Notes: generated from the letters alone by a model not told the origin. Shown: positions 1 through 9,173, counted from the stretch's first letter. The stretch: DNA of 64,000 nt from Haloterrigena turkmenica DSM 5511 (GCF_000025325.1 NC_013743.1:992001-1056000); one strand, 5' to 3'. A program made the numbers and translations.

Positions 1-181
1 CGTACAGGATAAACAGCGCCCGCCGCACGTCGTTCAACTCGAGATCCAGCTCTTCCGCGAGCTCCTCGTCGGTCACTTCCCCGTCCGGCGGCGCCGCCGC
101 GACGGGCATCCCCTTGGGACCGACCAGCTCGTGCAAGTACTTCTGGATGACCGGATCCTCGAGCAGGTCCTCAAAAGCCAT
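1..181 (-). CDS. tfe: Transcription factor E (TFE alpha), N-terminal part, runs off the window
   Basis: The 60 visible residues begin MAFEDLLEDPVIQKYLHELV and continue with the 'GPKGMPVAAAPPDGEVT' stretch and 'LELNDVRRALFILY', which I recognise as the winged-helix start of archaeal TFE. The factor helps TBP/TFB open promoters for RNA polymerase. The zinc-ribbon half lies outside the window. The ATG at 179-181 is the only plausible start. The upstream strand 'cgttacacgtaggta' carries no strong Shine-Dalgarno, in keeping with a short leader. Family assignment is from remembered haloarchaeal TFE sequences and is strong despite the truncation. Confidence 0.9.
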   Translation of the reverse strand, partial: MAFEDLLEDPVIQKYLHELVGPKGMPVAAAPPDGEVTDEELAEELDLELNDVRRALFILY

Positions 182-292
182 TACCTACGTGTAACGGCAT
201 GTGGCCATTAAGTCTTGTTAACTGCCTCGCGTGCAGGGACCCGCCGGCGGAGTCGCTTCGGACTCCTGAACCGTCGCCCGGGGGAGTCCCCG

Positions 293-526
293 TTACTCGG
301 TCGGACCGTCGTCCGACTGTCCCGTTCTGCCCAGTACCAGACGCAGGGTAACGACGATCAGCAGGAGCATGGTCGCCTGAAAGAGCCCGAAGAACATCCC
401 CCTCGACATCGCTATCATGAGGTGATGGCCGGTCGCGACCAGCACGACCATGTTGAGCACGACCAGCACCGCGGCGAACATGTAGTACTCGATCGGCGTC
501 CGCTGTAGCGGCGCGTCCGAATCCAT
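293..526 (-). CDS. Small two-helix membrane protein, function unknown
   Basis: A 77-residue protein with a short polar head ('MDSDAPLQRTPIEYYMF'), a hydrophobic segment at about 15-35 (AAVLVVLNMVVLVATG), a second at about 42-65 (FFGLFQATMLLLIVVTL) and an acidic tail. It is probably an inner-membrane hairpin protein. It has typical haloarchaeal codon use with G or C in third positions. It stands alone between tfe and an acyl-CoA ligase, on the same strand as both. I recognise no family, so no function is offered. Confidence 0.65.
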   Translation of the reverse strand: MDSDAPLQRTPIEYYMFAAVLVVLNMVVLVATGHHLMIAMSRGMFFGLFQATMLLLIVVTLRLVLGRTGQSDDGPTE

Positions 527-622
527 ACTCGATCTGGGACCTCGAGGAGTGAAAAGCTAGCCGTTCGCGAGTGGTAGTGGAGTCACCGATCACAGCTACA
601 CGACGAATCGGCTATCTGGGCC

Positions 623-2200
623 TCAGACTTCGTTCGCCTCGAGCTTGTACTTCTGCACCTTGCCGCTGGTGGTCCGAGGAAGCTCGTCGATGAACTCGAC
701 CTCCCGGGGGTGTTTGTACTCGGCGACGCGGTCGAGGCTGTACCGCTTGAGTTCGTCGGCGGTCACGTCCGCCCCTGGATCGACGCCGGCCCCGGGAACG
801 ACGAAGGCCTTCGGGACTTCGTTGCGGCGGTCGTCCGGGACGCCGATGACGGCGACGTCCGCGACGGCCTCGTGTTCCAACAGCAGGGCCTCGAGTTCGC
901 TGGGATAGACGTTGTAGCCGGCGCTGACGATGACGTGTTTCTTGCGGTCGACGATCTCGTAGTAGTTGTTCTCGTCCCGACGGGCGATGTCACCCGTCCG
1001 GAAGTAGCCGTTCTCGGTGAACGCGGCCTCGGTCGCCTCGGGCATGTCGTGGTAGCCCGTCATGACCTGCGGGCCGCGCACGAGGAGTTCGCCCTCCTCG
1101 CCGGAGGCGACCTCGTCACCGCTCTCGTCGACGATTTTGCAGTCGGTCATCCGCAGCGGCTGGCCGATCGTCCCGTGTCGCAGGCCGAACGACGAGCCCA
1201 GTTGAGTGTGGGTGGCGCCGTGGGTCTCGGTGAGCCCATACCCCTCGGAGATGTCGACGCCGGCGGTCTCCTCGAACCGTTCCTGGACCGCCGTCGAGAG
1301 CTTCGCACCCCCCTCCGAGGCCGACTCGAGGCTCGACAGATCGTACTCGCCGAAGCCCTCGGCCTCGACCATGTCGGCGTACATCGTCGTCACGCCCACG
1401 AAGTGGGTGATCTCCTCGTCCTCGATGAGCTGCATGCACTCTCGGGCGTCCCACTCGAGGGCGCTGCGGAAGTACAGGCTCCCGCCGCCGACCAGCGGCT
1501 GGAGGGCGGTGTGGGTGAAGCCGGTGATGTGATACAGCGGCAGCCAGACGAGACTGCGGACGTCTTCGCCCTCGACGTCGACGTTGGAGGACGTCAGCGG
1601 CCAGCTCATCTGTGCGCGCGTGTTTCGGTGGGTGAGCTGGACGCCCTTCGGATCGCCCGTCGTTCCCGACGTGTAGGGCAGCAAGGCGACGTCGTCGTCG
1701 GTCCGCTCGACCAGCGTCGGCTCACCGCTGACGTCCTCGAAGAAGACGTCGTCGGGGTCTCGATCTGCCAGCTCGCTCTCGATGGTGACGACCGCGGGCT
1801 CCCGATCGGTGTCCTCAAGAGCTTCGTCGACGACCTCCCGGAGCAGCGGGTGGGTGACGATCGCCGTCGCGTCGGCGTCCGCTAGTTGGTAGGCGACCTC
1901 GCGGCGCTTGTACTGCGGGTTGACCGGCGAGAAGACGACGCCGGCCCTGAACGCGCCTAGCGAGGCCACGAGGTACTCCGGGCAGTTCGGCAGGAAGAGC
2001 AGCATGCGGTCGCCGGGCGCGAGACCCAACTCGTGGAGTCCCCCGGCGAACGCCGCGGTCCGGTCCCGTAATTCGGCGTGGGTCGTTCGCTCGCCGTGGT
2101 GTTCCATCGCCTGGGCGTCCCCGTGGTGAGCCGCTGTCTCGTCGAACAGCGTCGCGACGTTCCCAGTCCGCGCGGTCGGATCGACGTCGTCCAGGTCCAT
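623..2200 (-). CDS. Acyl-CoA synthetase (AMP-forming, class I adenylating enzyme)
   Basis: A 525-residue AMP-dependent ligase, expected to adenylate a carboxylic acid and transfer it to CoA in the cytoplasm. Visible motifs are the P-loop-like 'YTSGTTGDPKG' at about 176-186, 'GYGLTETHG' (A5), 'GYFRTGDIARRD' (A7), the hinge region 'DRKKHVIVSAGYNVYPSELE' (A8) and 'PRTTSGKVQKYKL' near the C terminus, which holds the catalytic lysine (A10). This length and order fit medium/long-chain fatty acyl-CoA ligases rather than acetyl-CoA synthetase (about 660 aa). The start at 2198-2200 is preferred over in-frame codons further upstream because a TATA element at 2224-2233 lies about 27 nt before it and the extra N-terminal sequence is not protein-like. 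Substrate not determinable. Confidence 0.88.
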   Translation of the reverse strand: MDLDDVDPTARTGNVATLFDETAAHHGDAQAMEHHGERTTHAELRDRTAAFAGGLHELGLAPGDRMLLFLPNCPEYLVASLGAFRAGVVFSPVNPQYKRREVAYQLADADATAIVTHPLLREVVDEALEDTDREPAVVTIESELADRDPDDVFFEDVSGEPTLVERTDDDVALLPYTSGTTGDPKGVQLTHRNTRAQMSWPLTSSNVDVEGEDVRSLVWLPLYHITGFTHTALQPLVGGGSLYFRSALEWDARECMQLIEDEEITHFVGVTTMYADMVEAEGFGEYDLSSLESASEGGAKLSTAVQERFEETAGVDISEGYGLTETHGATHTQLGSSFGLRHGTIGQPLRMTDCKIVDESGDEVASGEEGELLVRGPQVMTGYHDMPEATEAAFTENGYFRTGDIARRDENNYYEIVDRKKHVIVSAGYNVYPSELEALLLEHEAVADVAVIGVPDDRRNEVPKAFVVPGAGVDPGADVTADELKRYSLDRVAEYKHPREVEFIDELPRTTSGKVQKYKLEANEV

Positions 2201-2223
2201 GATATATGATACCGAAGATCGCG

Positions 2224-2233
2224 TATAAAATTT
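2224..2233 (-). promoter_or_regulatory. TATA element of the acyl-CoA ligase gene
   Basis: On the minus strand the sequence reads GAAATTTTATA about 27 nt upstream of the ATG at 2200. That spacing puts the transcription start at or next to the start codon, as in leaderless haloarchaeal genes. Confidence 0.5.
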
Positions 2234-2410
2234 CGCCCCAGTTACATCTCTGCCTCGAAGCGCCGGACGATCCGTTCGCGCTCGCCCAGTCGACAAGGTA
2301 GTTTGCTGCAGCACTCGAGGCCGACAGCCCGCTGGCGTCGAATACGTCCCTCGGACGTTCCGTCGCTCGAGCGATAGTATTAACAACTTTGCTGTGTGAT
2401 TTTCTACACG

Positions 2411-3079
2411 ATGGTCCGCCGATTCGCTGCCCGATTCCGGGACGAGATCGACCGCGCCGACGTCGCCACCGCCGCCGGCTTCGGCGCCGTCCTCGCGCTC
2501 TCCGGCAACGAGTCGACCGCGATTGGAATCGTCGTCGGCCTCCTCGTGGGCGTTCCGTTTCTCACCGCCCTCATCGACGCCGTTGGGCCGGACCTCGAGC
2601 CCGGTCCCGCCGGCGTCGCCCTCGGGACGCTGGTCGTCGCCGCGGGCGGCTCACTACACCTCGACGGCGGCCGCTGGGTCGGCTGGGGCGTCGTCGCGAT
2701 CGGCGCGTGGATCCTCCTCGATGGAATCGACAAGTGGCGCCGCGACGACGTCCCCGCCGACGCGACGGCCGACGAGGACGACATGTCGAAAGAAGACGTG
2801 TTCCGCTACGGCGAGTACAACCGCTGGCTGCTCGAGGAACTCCGCGCGGCCGACCGCCCGCTGACCGCCGCCGAGATCCAGTCGCGGACGGGGCTCACCG
2901 AGGACGATTTCGAGCGCCTCCTCGAGAGCCACGGCGAATCCGGGCCGATCGGGCGCGTCGGAAACGGCTACGTGCTCGACGAGAGCGAGTTGGGCGCCGT
3001 CGCGTTCGTCCGGAACCTGGTCCGCACGATCGGCGGGCGCCTCCTCCGTCCGTTCCGGCTGTTTCGGCCGGCCGGCTGA
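2411..3079 (+). CDS. Membrane-anchored winged-helix protein, putative regulator
   Basis: A 222-residue protein with two parts. Residues about 18-110 contain three to four hydrophobic segments (VATAAGFGAVLALSG, AIGIVVGLLVGVPFLTAL, GVALGTLVVAAGGS, GWGVVAIGAWILLDG). After an acidic linker, residues about 130-200 look like a winged-helix domain ('YGEYNRWLLEEL', 'LTAAEIQSRTGLTEDDFERL', then a 'GNGYVLDE' wing). A membrane-tethered transcription regulator is a reasonable inference, but no ligand or target is visible. The ATG at 2411 is used; one five codons earlier (2396) is also in frame. It is divergent from the acyl-CoA ligase and convergent with trm56. Confidence 0.7.
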   Translation: MVRRFAARFRDEIDRADVATAAGFGAVLALSGNESTAIGIVVGLLVGVPFLTALIDAVGPDLEPGPAGVALGTLVVAAGGSLHLDGGRWVGWGVVAIGAWILLDGIDKWRRDDVPADATADEDDMSKEDVFRYGEYNRWLLEELRAADRPLTAAEIQSRTGLTEDDFERLLESHGESGPIGRVGNGYVLDESELGAVAFVRNLVRTIGGRLLRPFRLFRPAG

Positions 3080-3116
3080 GACTGCGACGCGTCGCTCGCG
3101 TCTCGAGTTCACTCAG

Positions 3117-3665
3117 TTACTCTTCGTCGGTCGACTCGACGCGCTTGCCCGTCTCCATCGGGAGCACGCGCCGGTCGGCGTCCTCCCAGTCGCGCTCGAG
3201 TTCTCGGCCTTCGAACAGCCGGTCCAAGAAGACCGCGAGGCCGGCGACCTCCGAGTGGGGCTGGTTGGTGACGCCGACGTTCCAGTCGGCTTCCTCGTAG
3301 ACGTCGAAGGGGACTTTCTCGGCGCCGACGACGACGAGCAGGGGTTGACCCTCGTCGCCGTGGGCCGCCCGGATCTCGTCCTCGACGTCCTGGACGCGCT
3401 CGCCGTACATTGTGAGGTGGACGACCCGTCCCTCCCAGTTGCGGATGATCCCCTGGGGCGAGTCGGTGAGTTCGACTCCGAAGGGGCCGCCGAAGCGGTC
3501 GGTGATGTCCGCGACGGTCTCCTTCGATTGGCCCGCGTTGTCGGGCAGGAGAACGCGGTCGGCGCCCAGCGCTCTCGCGGTCAGGCCGACGTGGGTCGTC
3601 ATCCGCTCGTCCCGACCGGGGCGGTGACCGAGCCGGAGGACGGCGACCTCGCTGTCGTCGTGCAT
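3117..3665 (-). CDS. trm56: tRNA (cytidine(56)-2'-O)-methyltransferase
   Basis: A 182-residue SPOUT-class methyltransferase. The family 2'-O-methylates C56 in the T-loop of archaeal tRNA using S-adenosylmethionine. Recognised features are the N-terminal 'VLRLGHRPGRDERMTTHVGL', 'ALGADRVLLP', the central 'GIIRNWEGRVVHLTMYG', and the knot segment 'LLVVVGAEKVPFDVYEEADWNVGVTNQPHSEVAGLAVFLDRL', quoted here only as a span of residues about 95-140. 'VGAEKVP' and 'NVGVTNQPHSEVAGLA' are characteristic of aTrm56. The ATG at 3663-3665 is preferred; an in-frame GTG four codons upstream is an alternative. It is convergent with the membrane HTH gene. Confidence 0.9.
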   Translation of the reverse strand: MHDDSEVAVLRLGHRPGRDERMTTHVGLTARALGADRVLLPDNAGQSKETVADITDRFGGPFGVELTDSPQGIIRNWEGRVVHLTMYGERVQDVEDEIRAAHGDEGQPLLVVVGAEKVPFDVYEEADWNVGVTNQPHSEVAGLAVFLDRLFEGRELERDWEDADRRVLPMETGKRVESTDEE

Positions 3666-3865
3666 GCTCGAACTCACTCTCGGACGGGGTTAGGGGGTTT
3701 CGCTTTCGCGTCGCGCTGGCCGTCCCGTTCGCCCTCGGTCGCCGATCGGTCCGGACGAGACGCTTCCCGGTCGACCGCTCGGGCTCTCGAGGCCGGGCGG
3801 GAACGGCACTCCCGCTCTCCATCGGAGCACGGAGAGTGCCCGCGGTACTACACAGCAAAATCCTC

Positions 3866-6055
3866 ATGGTAGCGGTCGGCATAGGACCGGTAGTGTCCCT
3901 CCAGAACCGTGCCATCTCCGCCGTCGGCGGGAGGCGCATTATCATCGCTCTCGGTGCGCTGTATCTCGCACTGGCCGCGGGACGGGGTCTCGCTCGAATC
4001 GTCGGCGGGAGACCGCTGGGAAACGTCCTCATCATCACGCTTCTCATCGCCGGCCCCGGGCTCGTCCTCCTCTACTGCGGATACCGGTTACCCACGTTCG
4101 ATATCCGGAGCGAATTTTACTCGTCCGTCGCGGAGTGGTGTCTCGGTGGCTTGGGCGTGATGCTCGGCGTCCTCGTCGTCTACAGTCTCCAGCCCGGCGA
4201 GGCGGTTGACGATCCATCGACGGCGCTCATCCTGACGGCGCTCGCCAGCGTCGCCGGCCTCGCGGCCGGCCTCCACGATGCGGAAGCCAAAACCCGGACG
4301 CGAGAGCTCGAACAGCGCAACCGAGAGCTAAAGCGGACGCAGTCGCAGCTCGAGGAGACGGTGCAACGACTCGAGGTGGCGAACACCCAGCTCGCGGAAT
4401 CGAACGACCGCCTCGAGCACTATCGAGCGTACACCGATCAGGTGCTGAACGCCATCCACGACGTGTTCTACGTCCTCGAGGAGGACGGGTCGCTCCAGCG
4501 CTGGAACGAGAGCCTCTGTGAGGTGACGGGCTACTCGGACGCGGACGTCGCGTCGATGAACGCCGTCGACTTCGTCGGCGACGACGACCGCGAGGCGGCC
4601 GCGAACGCGATCAGGGACGGGTTCGAAACCGGGCGTCTGCAGTTCGCGGCGGACCTGGTCACCGAGGACGGCGAGGCCATCCCCTACGAGTTCGCCGCCT
4701 CGTCGCTCGAGACGCCCGACGGCGAGTCGGTGCTGGCGGGCATCGGGCGCGATATCTCCGAACGCGAGGAGCGCGAGCGCGAACTCGAGCGGCGGGCCCG
4801 TCAGCAACAGGTCGTCGCCGACCTCGGCCAGCTCGCCCTCGAGACCGACGACCTCGACGAACTCATGCGCGAAGTGGTTCGGCAAGTAGCGGACGTGCTC
4901 GACAACGAGTACTGCAAGGTGCTCGACCTGGATCGGAAGCGCGAGGAGCTCCTGCTCCGACAGGGCGTCGGGTGGCGGGACGGAATCGTCGGCGAGGCGA
5001 CGGTGTCCGCCGTCGAATCCGACTCCCAGGCCGCCTACACCCTCTCGACCGACCGTCCGGTCGTCGTCGAGGACCTCGAGACGGAAACGCGGTTCAGCGG
5101 GCCCGCATTGCTGACGAACCACAACGTTCGCAGCGGTATCAGCACCATTATCGGTCCGATCGACGAGCCGTGGGGCATCCTGGGGACGCACGACACCGAC
5201 GCCAAGACGTTCACCGACGAGGACGTCAACTTCGTCCAGAGCGTCGCGAACGTGCTCGCCGAGGCGATCGAGCGCCGGCAGTATCAGGCGGAACTCGAGG
5301 AGTTGATCGCCGACCTTGAGGAGTCCAACGAGCGGCTGGAACAGTTCGCCTATGCGGCCTCCCACGACCTCCAGGAGCCGCTGCGAATGGTCTCGAGCTA
5401 CCTGCGACTCATCGACCGTCGGTACGGCGACGAACTCGACGAGGACGGCCACGAGTTCCTCGACTTCGCCGTCAACGGGGCCGACCGGATGCGAGAGATG
5501 ATCGAGGGGCTGCTCCAGTACTCGCGCGTCGAGACGCGGGGCGACGAGTTCGCGCCGGTCGATCTCGAGACCGTTCTCGCGGACGTCCGCGAGAACCTCA
5601 CGGTGAAAATCGAGGAGCGCGACGTCCGGATCACGACCGAGTCGCTCCCGCGCGTTCGGGGCGACGAAGGGCAACTGCGCCAGGTGTTCCAGAACCTCGT
5701 TTCGAACGCGATCGAGTACAGCGGTGCGGAGCCACCGCGAATACACGTGTCCGCCGAACGGAACGGCGCGGAGTGGACGGTGTCCGTCACCGACAACGGG
5801 ATCGGCATCGAACCGGCGGATCAGGAGCGCATCTTCGAGGTGTTCCAGCGGCTTCACGACCGCGAGGAGCATCCGGGTACCGGAATCGGCCTCGCACTGT
5901 GCGAGCGAATCGTCGAACGCCACGGCGGGGAGATCTGGGTCGACTCCGAACCCGGCGACGGAGCGACCTTCTCGTTCACACTGCCGGCGATCGAGGCGGA
6001 CTCCGACCGGCCGTCGGAACTGGAGTCGGGCGGCTGTTCCGTTCGCCGCGACTGA
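3866..6055 (+). CDS. Membrane PAS-GAF sensor histidine kinase
   Basis: A 729-residue kinase. Four hydrophobic segments occupy about 25-137, followed by a coiled coil (140-185, repeated EQRNREL-type heptads), a PAS domain (190-300, 'EVTGYSDADV', ending 'GIGRDISERE'), a GAF domain (320-470), a HisKA dimerisation helix with phospho-acceptor His500 in '[16 protein letters not shown]', and an HATPase_c domain with N box 'NLVSNAIEYSG', G1 'DNGIGIE' and G2 'GTGIGLAL'. It should autophosphorylate His500; no receiver-domain partner is adjacent. The HisKA segment is nearly the same as that of the kinase at 61596, so the two are paralogues. The ATG at 3866 is preferred over the one at 3836. The input signal cannot be read from sequence. 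Confidence 0.88.
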   Translation: MVAVGIGPVVSLQNRAISAVGGRRIIIALGALYLALAAGRGLARIVGGRPLGNVLIITLLIAGPGLVLLYCGYRLPTFDIRSEFYSSVAEWCLGGLGVMLGVLVVYSLQPGEAVDDPSTALILTALASVAGLAAGLHDAEAKTRTRELEQRNRELKRTQSQLEETVQRLEVANTQLAESNDRLEHYRAYTDQVLNAIHDVFYVLEEDGSLQRWNESLCEVTGYSDADVASMNAVDFVGDDDREAAANAIRDGFETGRLQFAADLVTEDGEAIPYEFAASSLETPDGESVLAGIGRDISEREERERELERRARQQQVVADLGQLALETDDLDELMREVVRQVADVLDNEYCKVLDLDRKREELLLRQGVGWRDGIVGEATVSAVESDSQAAYTLSTDRPVVVEDLETETRFSGPALLTNHNVRSGISTIIGPIDEPWGILGTHDTDAKTFTDEDVNFVQSVANVLAEAIERRQYQAELEELIADLEESNERLEQFAYAASHDLQEPLRMVSSYLRLIDRRYGDELDEDGHEFLDFAVNGADRMREMIEGLLQYSRVETRGDEFAPVDLETVLADVRENLTVKIEERDVRITTESLPRVRGDEGQLRQVFQNLVSNAIEYSGAEPPRIHVSAERNGAEWTVSVTDNGIGIEPADQERIFEVFQRLHDREEHPGTGIGLALCERIVERHGGEIWVDSEPGDGATFSFTLPAIEADSDRPSELESGGCSVRRD

Positions 6056-6083
6056 TCGGCGCGACTCGAGCGCCTCGAAAACC

Positions 6084-6091
6084 CTTATACC
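6084..6091 (+). promoter_or_regulatory. TATA element of the cupin gene
   Basis: The sequence 'cttatacc' lies 27-30 nt before the ATG at 6116, which predicts a leaderless transcript. Confidence 0.5.
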
Positions 6092-6115
6092 ACTGACGTA
6101 TATCGCTCTCAGCGT

Positions 6116-6616
6116 ATGCCCAAGATCAACGAGTCCGACCTCGAGTGGAACGAATACGACCCCGAACCGGACGACGTCGCGTTTCGCCGCAAGGAGTTCT
6201 CGACGGCCGTCGACGCCGACGAGTTGGGCTGCAGCCTCTACGAACTCCCGGCGGGGAGGCGCTCGTGGCCCTACCACTACCACACGGCCAACGAGGAGGC
6301 GGTGTACGTGCTGGCCGGCGAGGGGTTACTCGTCTCGGCCGACGGCGAGAAACCGCTCGAGGCAGGAGACTTCGCGAGCTTCCCGGCCGACGAGCGCGGC
6401 GGCCATCGGATCGTCAACGACGGCGACGATCCGCTACGCTACCTGATGGTCTCGACGATGACCGAGCCGGATATCACCGTCTACCCCGAGATGGAGAAAT
6501 TCGGGGTCTACGTCGGCTCGCCGCCCGGCGGCCGCGAGGAGCGGACGCTCGAGGGCTACTACCGTATCGACGACGAGGTTCCGTACTGGGACGCGGACGA
6601 ACCGGACGACGAGTGA
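6116..6616 (+). CDS. Cupin domain protein
   Basis: A 166-residue single-domain cupin. The metal-binding motif 1 is visible as 'WPYHYHTANEEAVYVLAG' (about 45-62; H-x-H then E) and motif 2 as 'GDFASFPADERGGHRIVND' (about 85-103, ending with the conserved His). These are the ligands for a divalent metal in the family. C-terminal residues 'YYRIDDEVPYWDADEPDDE' are acidic. Proteins of this type include sugar isomerases, dioxygenases and small-molecule sensors, so the reaction is not assignable. A TATA box at 6084-6091 fits the ATG used. It follows the kinase gene by 60 nt but has its own promoter. Confidence 0.85.
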   Translation: MPKINESDLEWNEYDPEPDDVAFRRKEFSTAVDADELGCSLYELPAGRRSWPYHYHTANEEAVYVLAGEGLLVSADGEKPLEAGDFASFPADERGGHRIVNDGDDPLRYLMVSTMTEPDITVYPEMEKFGVYVGSPPGGREERTLEGYYRIDDEVPYWDADEPDDE

Positions 6617-6723
6617 GCAGGCGACTCGGTCGACGATCGGCGAACCGGCGACGATAGACTTTTTTCGCCGGGCACGAGACGGTATGTCATGGACGCGTTC
6701 GAATCCGGGCGGGTGACCGGCCG

Positions 6724-6936
6724 ATGACGGGGCTCAGTGAGCGACTCGAGACCATCCGCGAGGAGCGGTGGGGACTGCTGGCCGACCTCGCGTTCGCGGT
6801 CATCTGGGTAACGGTCGTCGACGTTCTCTTCCGCGTCCTCCAGGGCCCGGACTGGGCTTACTACATGTTCATGCTCGGAGGTATCGTCGCCTACTTCGGC
6901 TTCTTCGCGAGTCTCAAACTGGCCCGACAGCAATAG
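6724..6936 (+). CDS. Small two-helix membrane protein
   Basis: A 70-residue protein: a charged amphipathic start ('LSERLETIREERWGL'), a hydrophobic helix at about 19-37 (LLADLAFAVIWVTVVDVLF) and a second at about 44-65 (YYMFMLGGIVAYFGFFASL), with a basic tail. It is likely an integral membrane protein of unknown role. The ATG overlaps the stop of a possible 12-codon leader frame (6689-6727) in an ATGA arrangement. Its codon use is typical of the neighbourhood. Confidence 0.65.
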   Translation: MTGLSERLETIREERWGLLADLAFAVIWVTVVDVLFRVLQGPDWAYYMFMLGGIVAYFGFFASLKLARQQ

Positions 6937-7030
6937 AGGACAGCGCCCACACCGTTAATTCGGAATCACGGCAACGCCGCTGGTCGGATCGGGGTCGATC
7001 TGTCGGCGAAAAACAACCTGTGAATCGCGA

Positions 7031-7486
7031 CTACTTCTCGAGGTCGACGACGAGTACCGGAACGTGAGTCGACCGAAGCGTCCGTTCGGTGACGCTGCCG
7101 AGTAGCGCTCGTCGGATACCCGATCGACCGTGCGATCCCATGACGACGAGATCGATGTCCTTGTCCTCGATGTAATCGGCGATGAGCGAGTGGGGTTTGC
7201 CCGCCGAGACGTTCTCGACGCTCTCGAGGCCGCGCTCTTGGGCACGGTCAGCGATGTAACCGGTGGCGCGCTCGGCGCGTTCTCGGACGTCATCCATCTC
7301 GTCGTACTGGCCTTGTTCGATGCGATCGACCTGTTCGGCACCGAGGCTCAGACTCATTGAGTCAGTATCGACCACGTACAGGGCGTGGACTTCGGCCCCG
7401 TACTTCTCGGCGAGGTCGAGCGCGTGCTCGACCGCTGTCTCGGCCGTCTCGCTTCCGTCAGTTGGAATAAGTATGCGTTCGTACAT
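7031..7486 (-). CDS. Universal stress protein (UspA family)
   Basis: A 151-residue single Usp domain beginning 'MYERILIPTDGSETAETAVE', with the ATP-binding signature near the C terminus 'VMGSHGRSGIRRALLGSVTE' followed by 'VPVLVVDLEK' (G-2x-G-9x-G-S/T pattern). It probably binds ATP and modulates stress physiology. The ATG at 7484-7486 lies only 4 nt after the stop of the symporter gene, so the two are almost certainly co-transcribed. This is common for transporters in haloarchaea and suggests regulation of the symporter or of acetate metabolism (inference). Confidence 0.9.
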   Translation of the reverse strand: MYERILIPTDGSETAETAVEHALDLAEKYGAEVHALYVVDTDSMSLSLGAEQVDRIEQGQYDEMDDVRERAERATGYIADRAQERGLESVENVSAGKPHSLIADYIEDKDIDLVVMGSHGRSGIRRALLGSVTERTLRSTHVPVLVVDLEK

Positions 7487-7490
7487 TGAT

Positions 7491-9173
7491 CTAGTCATCC
7501 GCAGGTGTCTCACCGCCGTCGGTGCCCACGACGTCCTGTGCAGTCTGTTGCTGCCCCATCGGTTCAGGGCTGTGACACTGCCGGACCAGTCGTTTGGTCT
7601 CCATCGGTGGTTCGTCGGTCACCATCGAGACGACGATCGTGACGATGAACACTGCCGGCGTCCCAACGAGCGCCGCTCCGATAGGCGGCACGTACTGGGC
7701 GTAGATGGGCACGAGAGCAGCCCCTTCGCCGCCGGCGGTCTCGGCCAGGAAGCCGATGTAGCTCGGCAGCACGCTGTTGATGATCGACGTAATCCAAATG
7801 AACAGACCGACGGACATGCCGGCCAGCGCACCTGGCTTGTTGGTATTCTCCCACCACAGACCGAGGAAGAACATCGGGAACAGCACGATACCGGCCAACG
7901 AGAACGCGTACGCGACCAGTTCGCCGATGAGTGCTGGCGGGTTGAACGCGGTGACGGTCACCAGCGCGCCGATGACGACGATGGTGGCGCGACCGATGAG
8001 GACCTGCTCGCGCTGGGTCGCATCGGGATTTATCAGCTCAGTGTAGATGTCGTGTGCAACCGCCGACGAGGCCGTGATGAACAGACCGGCCGTCGTCGCG
8101 ATCGCCGCGGCCATCGCACCGGCCGCGACCAGCCCGACGAACCAGGTCGGCAGGTCGGCGAACTGCGCCGCCAGTACGACGATAACGTCACCCTCCGCAC
8201 CCGACATCGCTTGATCGCCACTGAAGACCGCTTCCGGCGCGATGCTGTTGACCTGCGAGTACAGGTCGACACCGAAGGCCGCCATTGCCGGCGCGGCCCA
8301 GTACAGCAGGCAGATGAAGAACAGGCCCCAGACCGTCGACCAGCGGGCAGTCCGCTCGTTCTGGACCGTGTAGAACCGTACTAGCACGTGTGGGAGGCCA
8401 CACGTACCGACGATGAGCGAGAACGCCGTAGCCACCCAGAGGTAGAACGTATTGTCGCCGAGGAACGGCTCAGAGAACTGACGGCTCAGTTCGTCGAAGA
8501 GCGCCCCGTACTCGAGCGGGGGGAGGGCCGTGGAGTATCCCTGCGTCCAACCGACGGCGTACACACCCGCGAGGAACGCGACAATGAGGATGACGTACTG
8601 TACGGCCATGTTCTTCGTCGCGCCCAGCATCCCAGACAGTGCCAGGTACCCGACGGTGATCGTCATCATCACGATGATCATCGGAATGATGTCGAGCCCG
8701 AAGACGTACTGGCCAACCAGCCCCATGCCGCGGGCCTGTCCGACCGAGTACACGTACGCGATCAACAGCGTCGTGAAGGCCGCGAGTGCTCGTGCGGCGG
8801 GAGAGTTGAAGCGGTCGCCGACGAAGTCTGGTGCGGTATACTTCCCGAATCGACGCATCTGTGCGGCCAGGAAGATCAGCAACACGAAGTAGCCCGTCGT
8901 CCAGCCGACGATGAACGCTAGTCCGTAGAAACCGGAGAGGGCGACGAGCCCTGCGAGTCCGAGATACGACGCGGCCGACATCCAGTTGGCACCGATCGCC
9001 ATCCCGTTCTCGATGTTCCCGATGCCCCGACCGGCGACCCACATGCCATCGGTGTCAGCGACCTTGAACACGTATCCGATGGCGAGGAACGAAGCCATCA
9101 TTAAGAAGACCATGATGGCCGGTACCAGCTTGAACGAGATGTCAAGTGCGTCAGCTTGGAGCGGGAACGTCAT
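7491..9173 (-). CDS. actP: Sodium:solute symporter, acetate permease (ActP) type
   Basis: A 560-residue integral membrane protein with about 13 hydrophobic segments, in the solute:sodium symporter family. Recognised stretches are 'GMAIGANWMSAASYLGLAGL' (residues about 56-75), 'GKYTAPDFVGDRF' and 'GTCGLPHVLVRFYTV' in the core. It should bring a monocarboxylate, most likely acetate, into the cell with Na+. The gene starts with an ATG that overlaps the TGA of the DUF4212 gene, and a Usp gene follows by 4 nt. An acetyl-CoA synthetase lies just upstream on the same strand, which supports acetate as substrate. Substrate remains an inference from context and family. Confidence 0.85.
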   Translation of the reverse strand: MTFPLQADALDISFKLVPAIMVFLMMASFLAIGYVFKVADTDGMWVAGRGIGNIENGMAIGANWMSAASYLGLAGLVALSGFYGLAFIVGWTTGYFVLLIFLAAQMRRFGKYTAPDFVGDRFNSPAARALAAFTTLLIAYVYSVGQARGMGLVGQYVFGLDIIPMIIVMMTITVGYLALSGMLGATKNMAVQYVILIVAFLAGVYAVGWTQGYSTALPPLEYGALFDELSRQFSEPFLGDNTFYLWVATAFSLIVGTCGLPHVLVRFYTVQNERTARWSTVWGLFFICLLYWAAPAMAAFGVDLYSQVNSIAPEAVFSGDQAMSGAEGDVIVVLAAQFADLPTWFVGLVAAGAMAAAIATTAGLFITASSAVAHDIYTELINPDATQREQVLIGRATIVVIGALVTVTAFNPPALIGELVAYAFSLAGIVLFPMFFLGLWWENTNKPGALAGMSVGLFIWITSIINSVLPSYIGFLAETAGGEGAALVPIYAQYVPPIGAALVGTPAVFIVTIVVSMVTDEPPMETKRLVRQCHSPEPMGQQQTAQDVVGTDGGETPADD

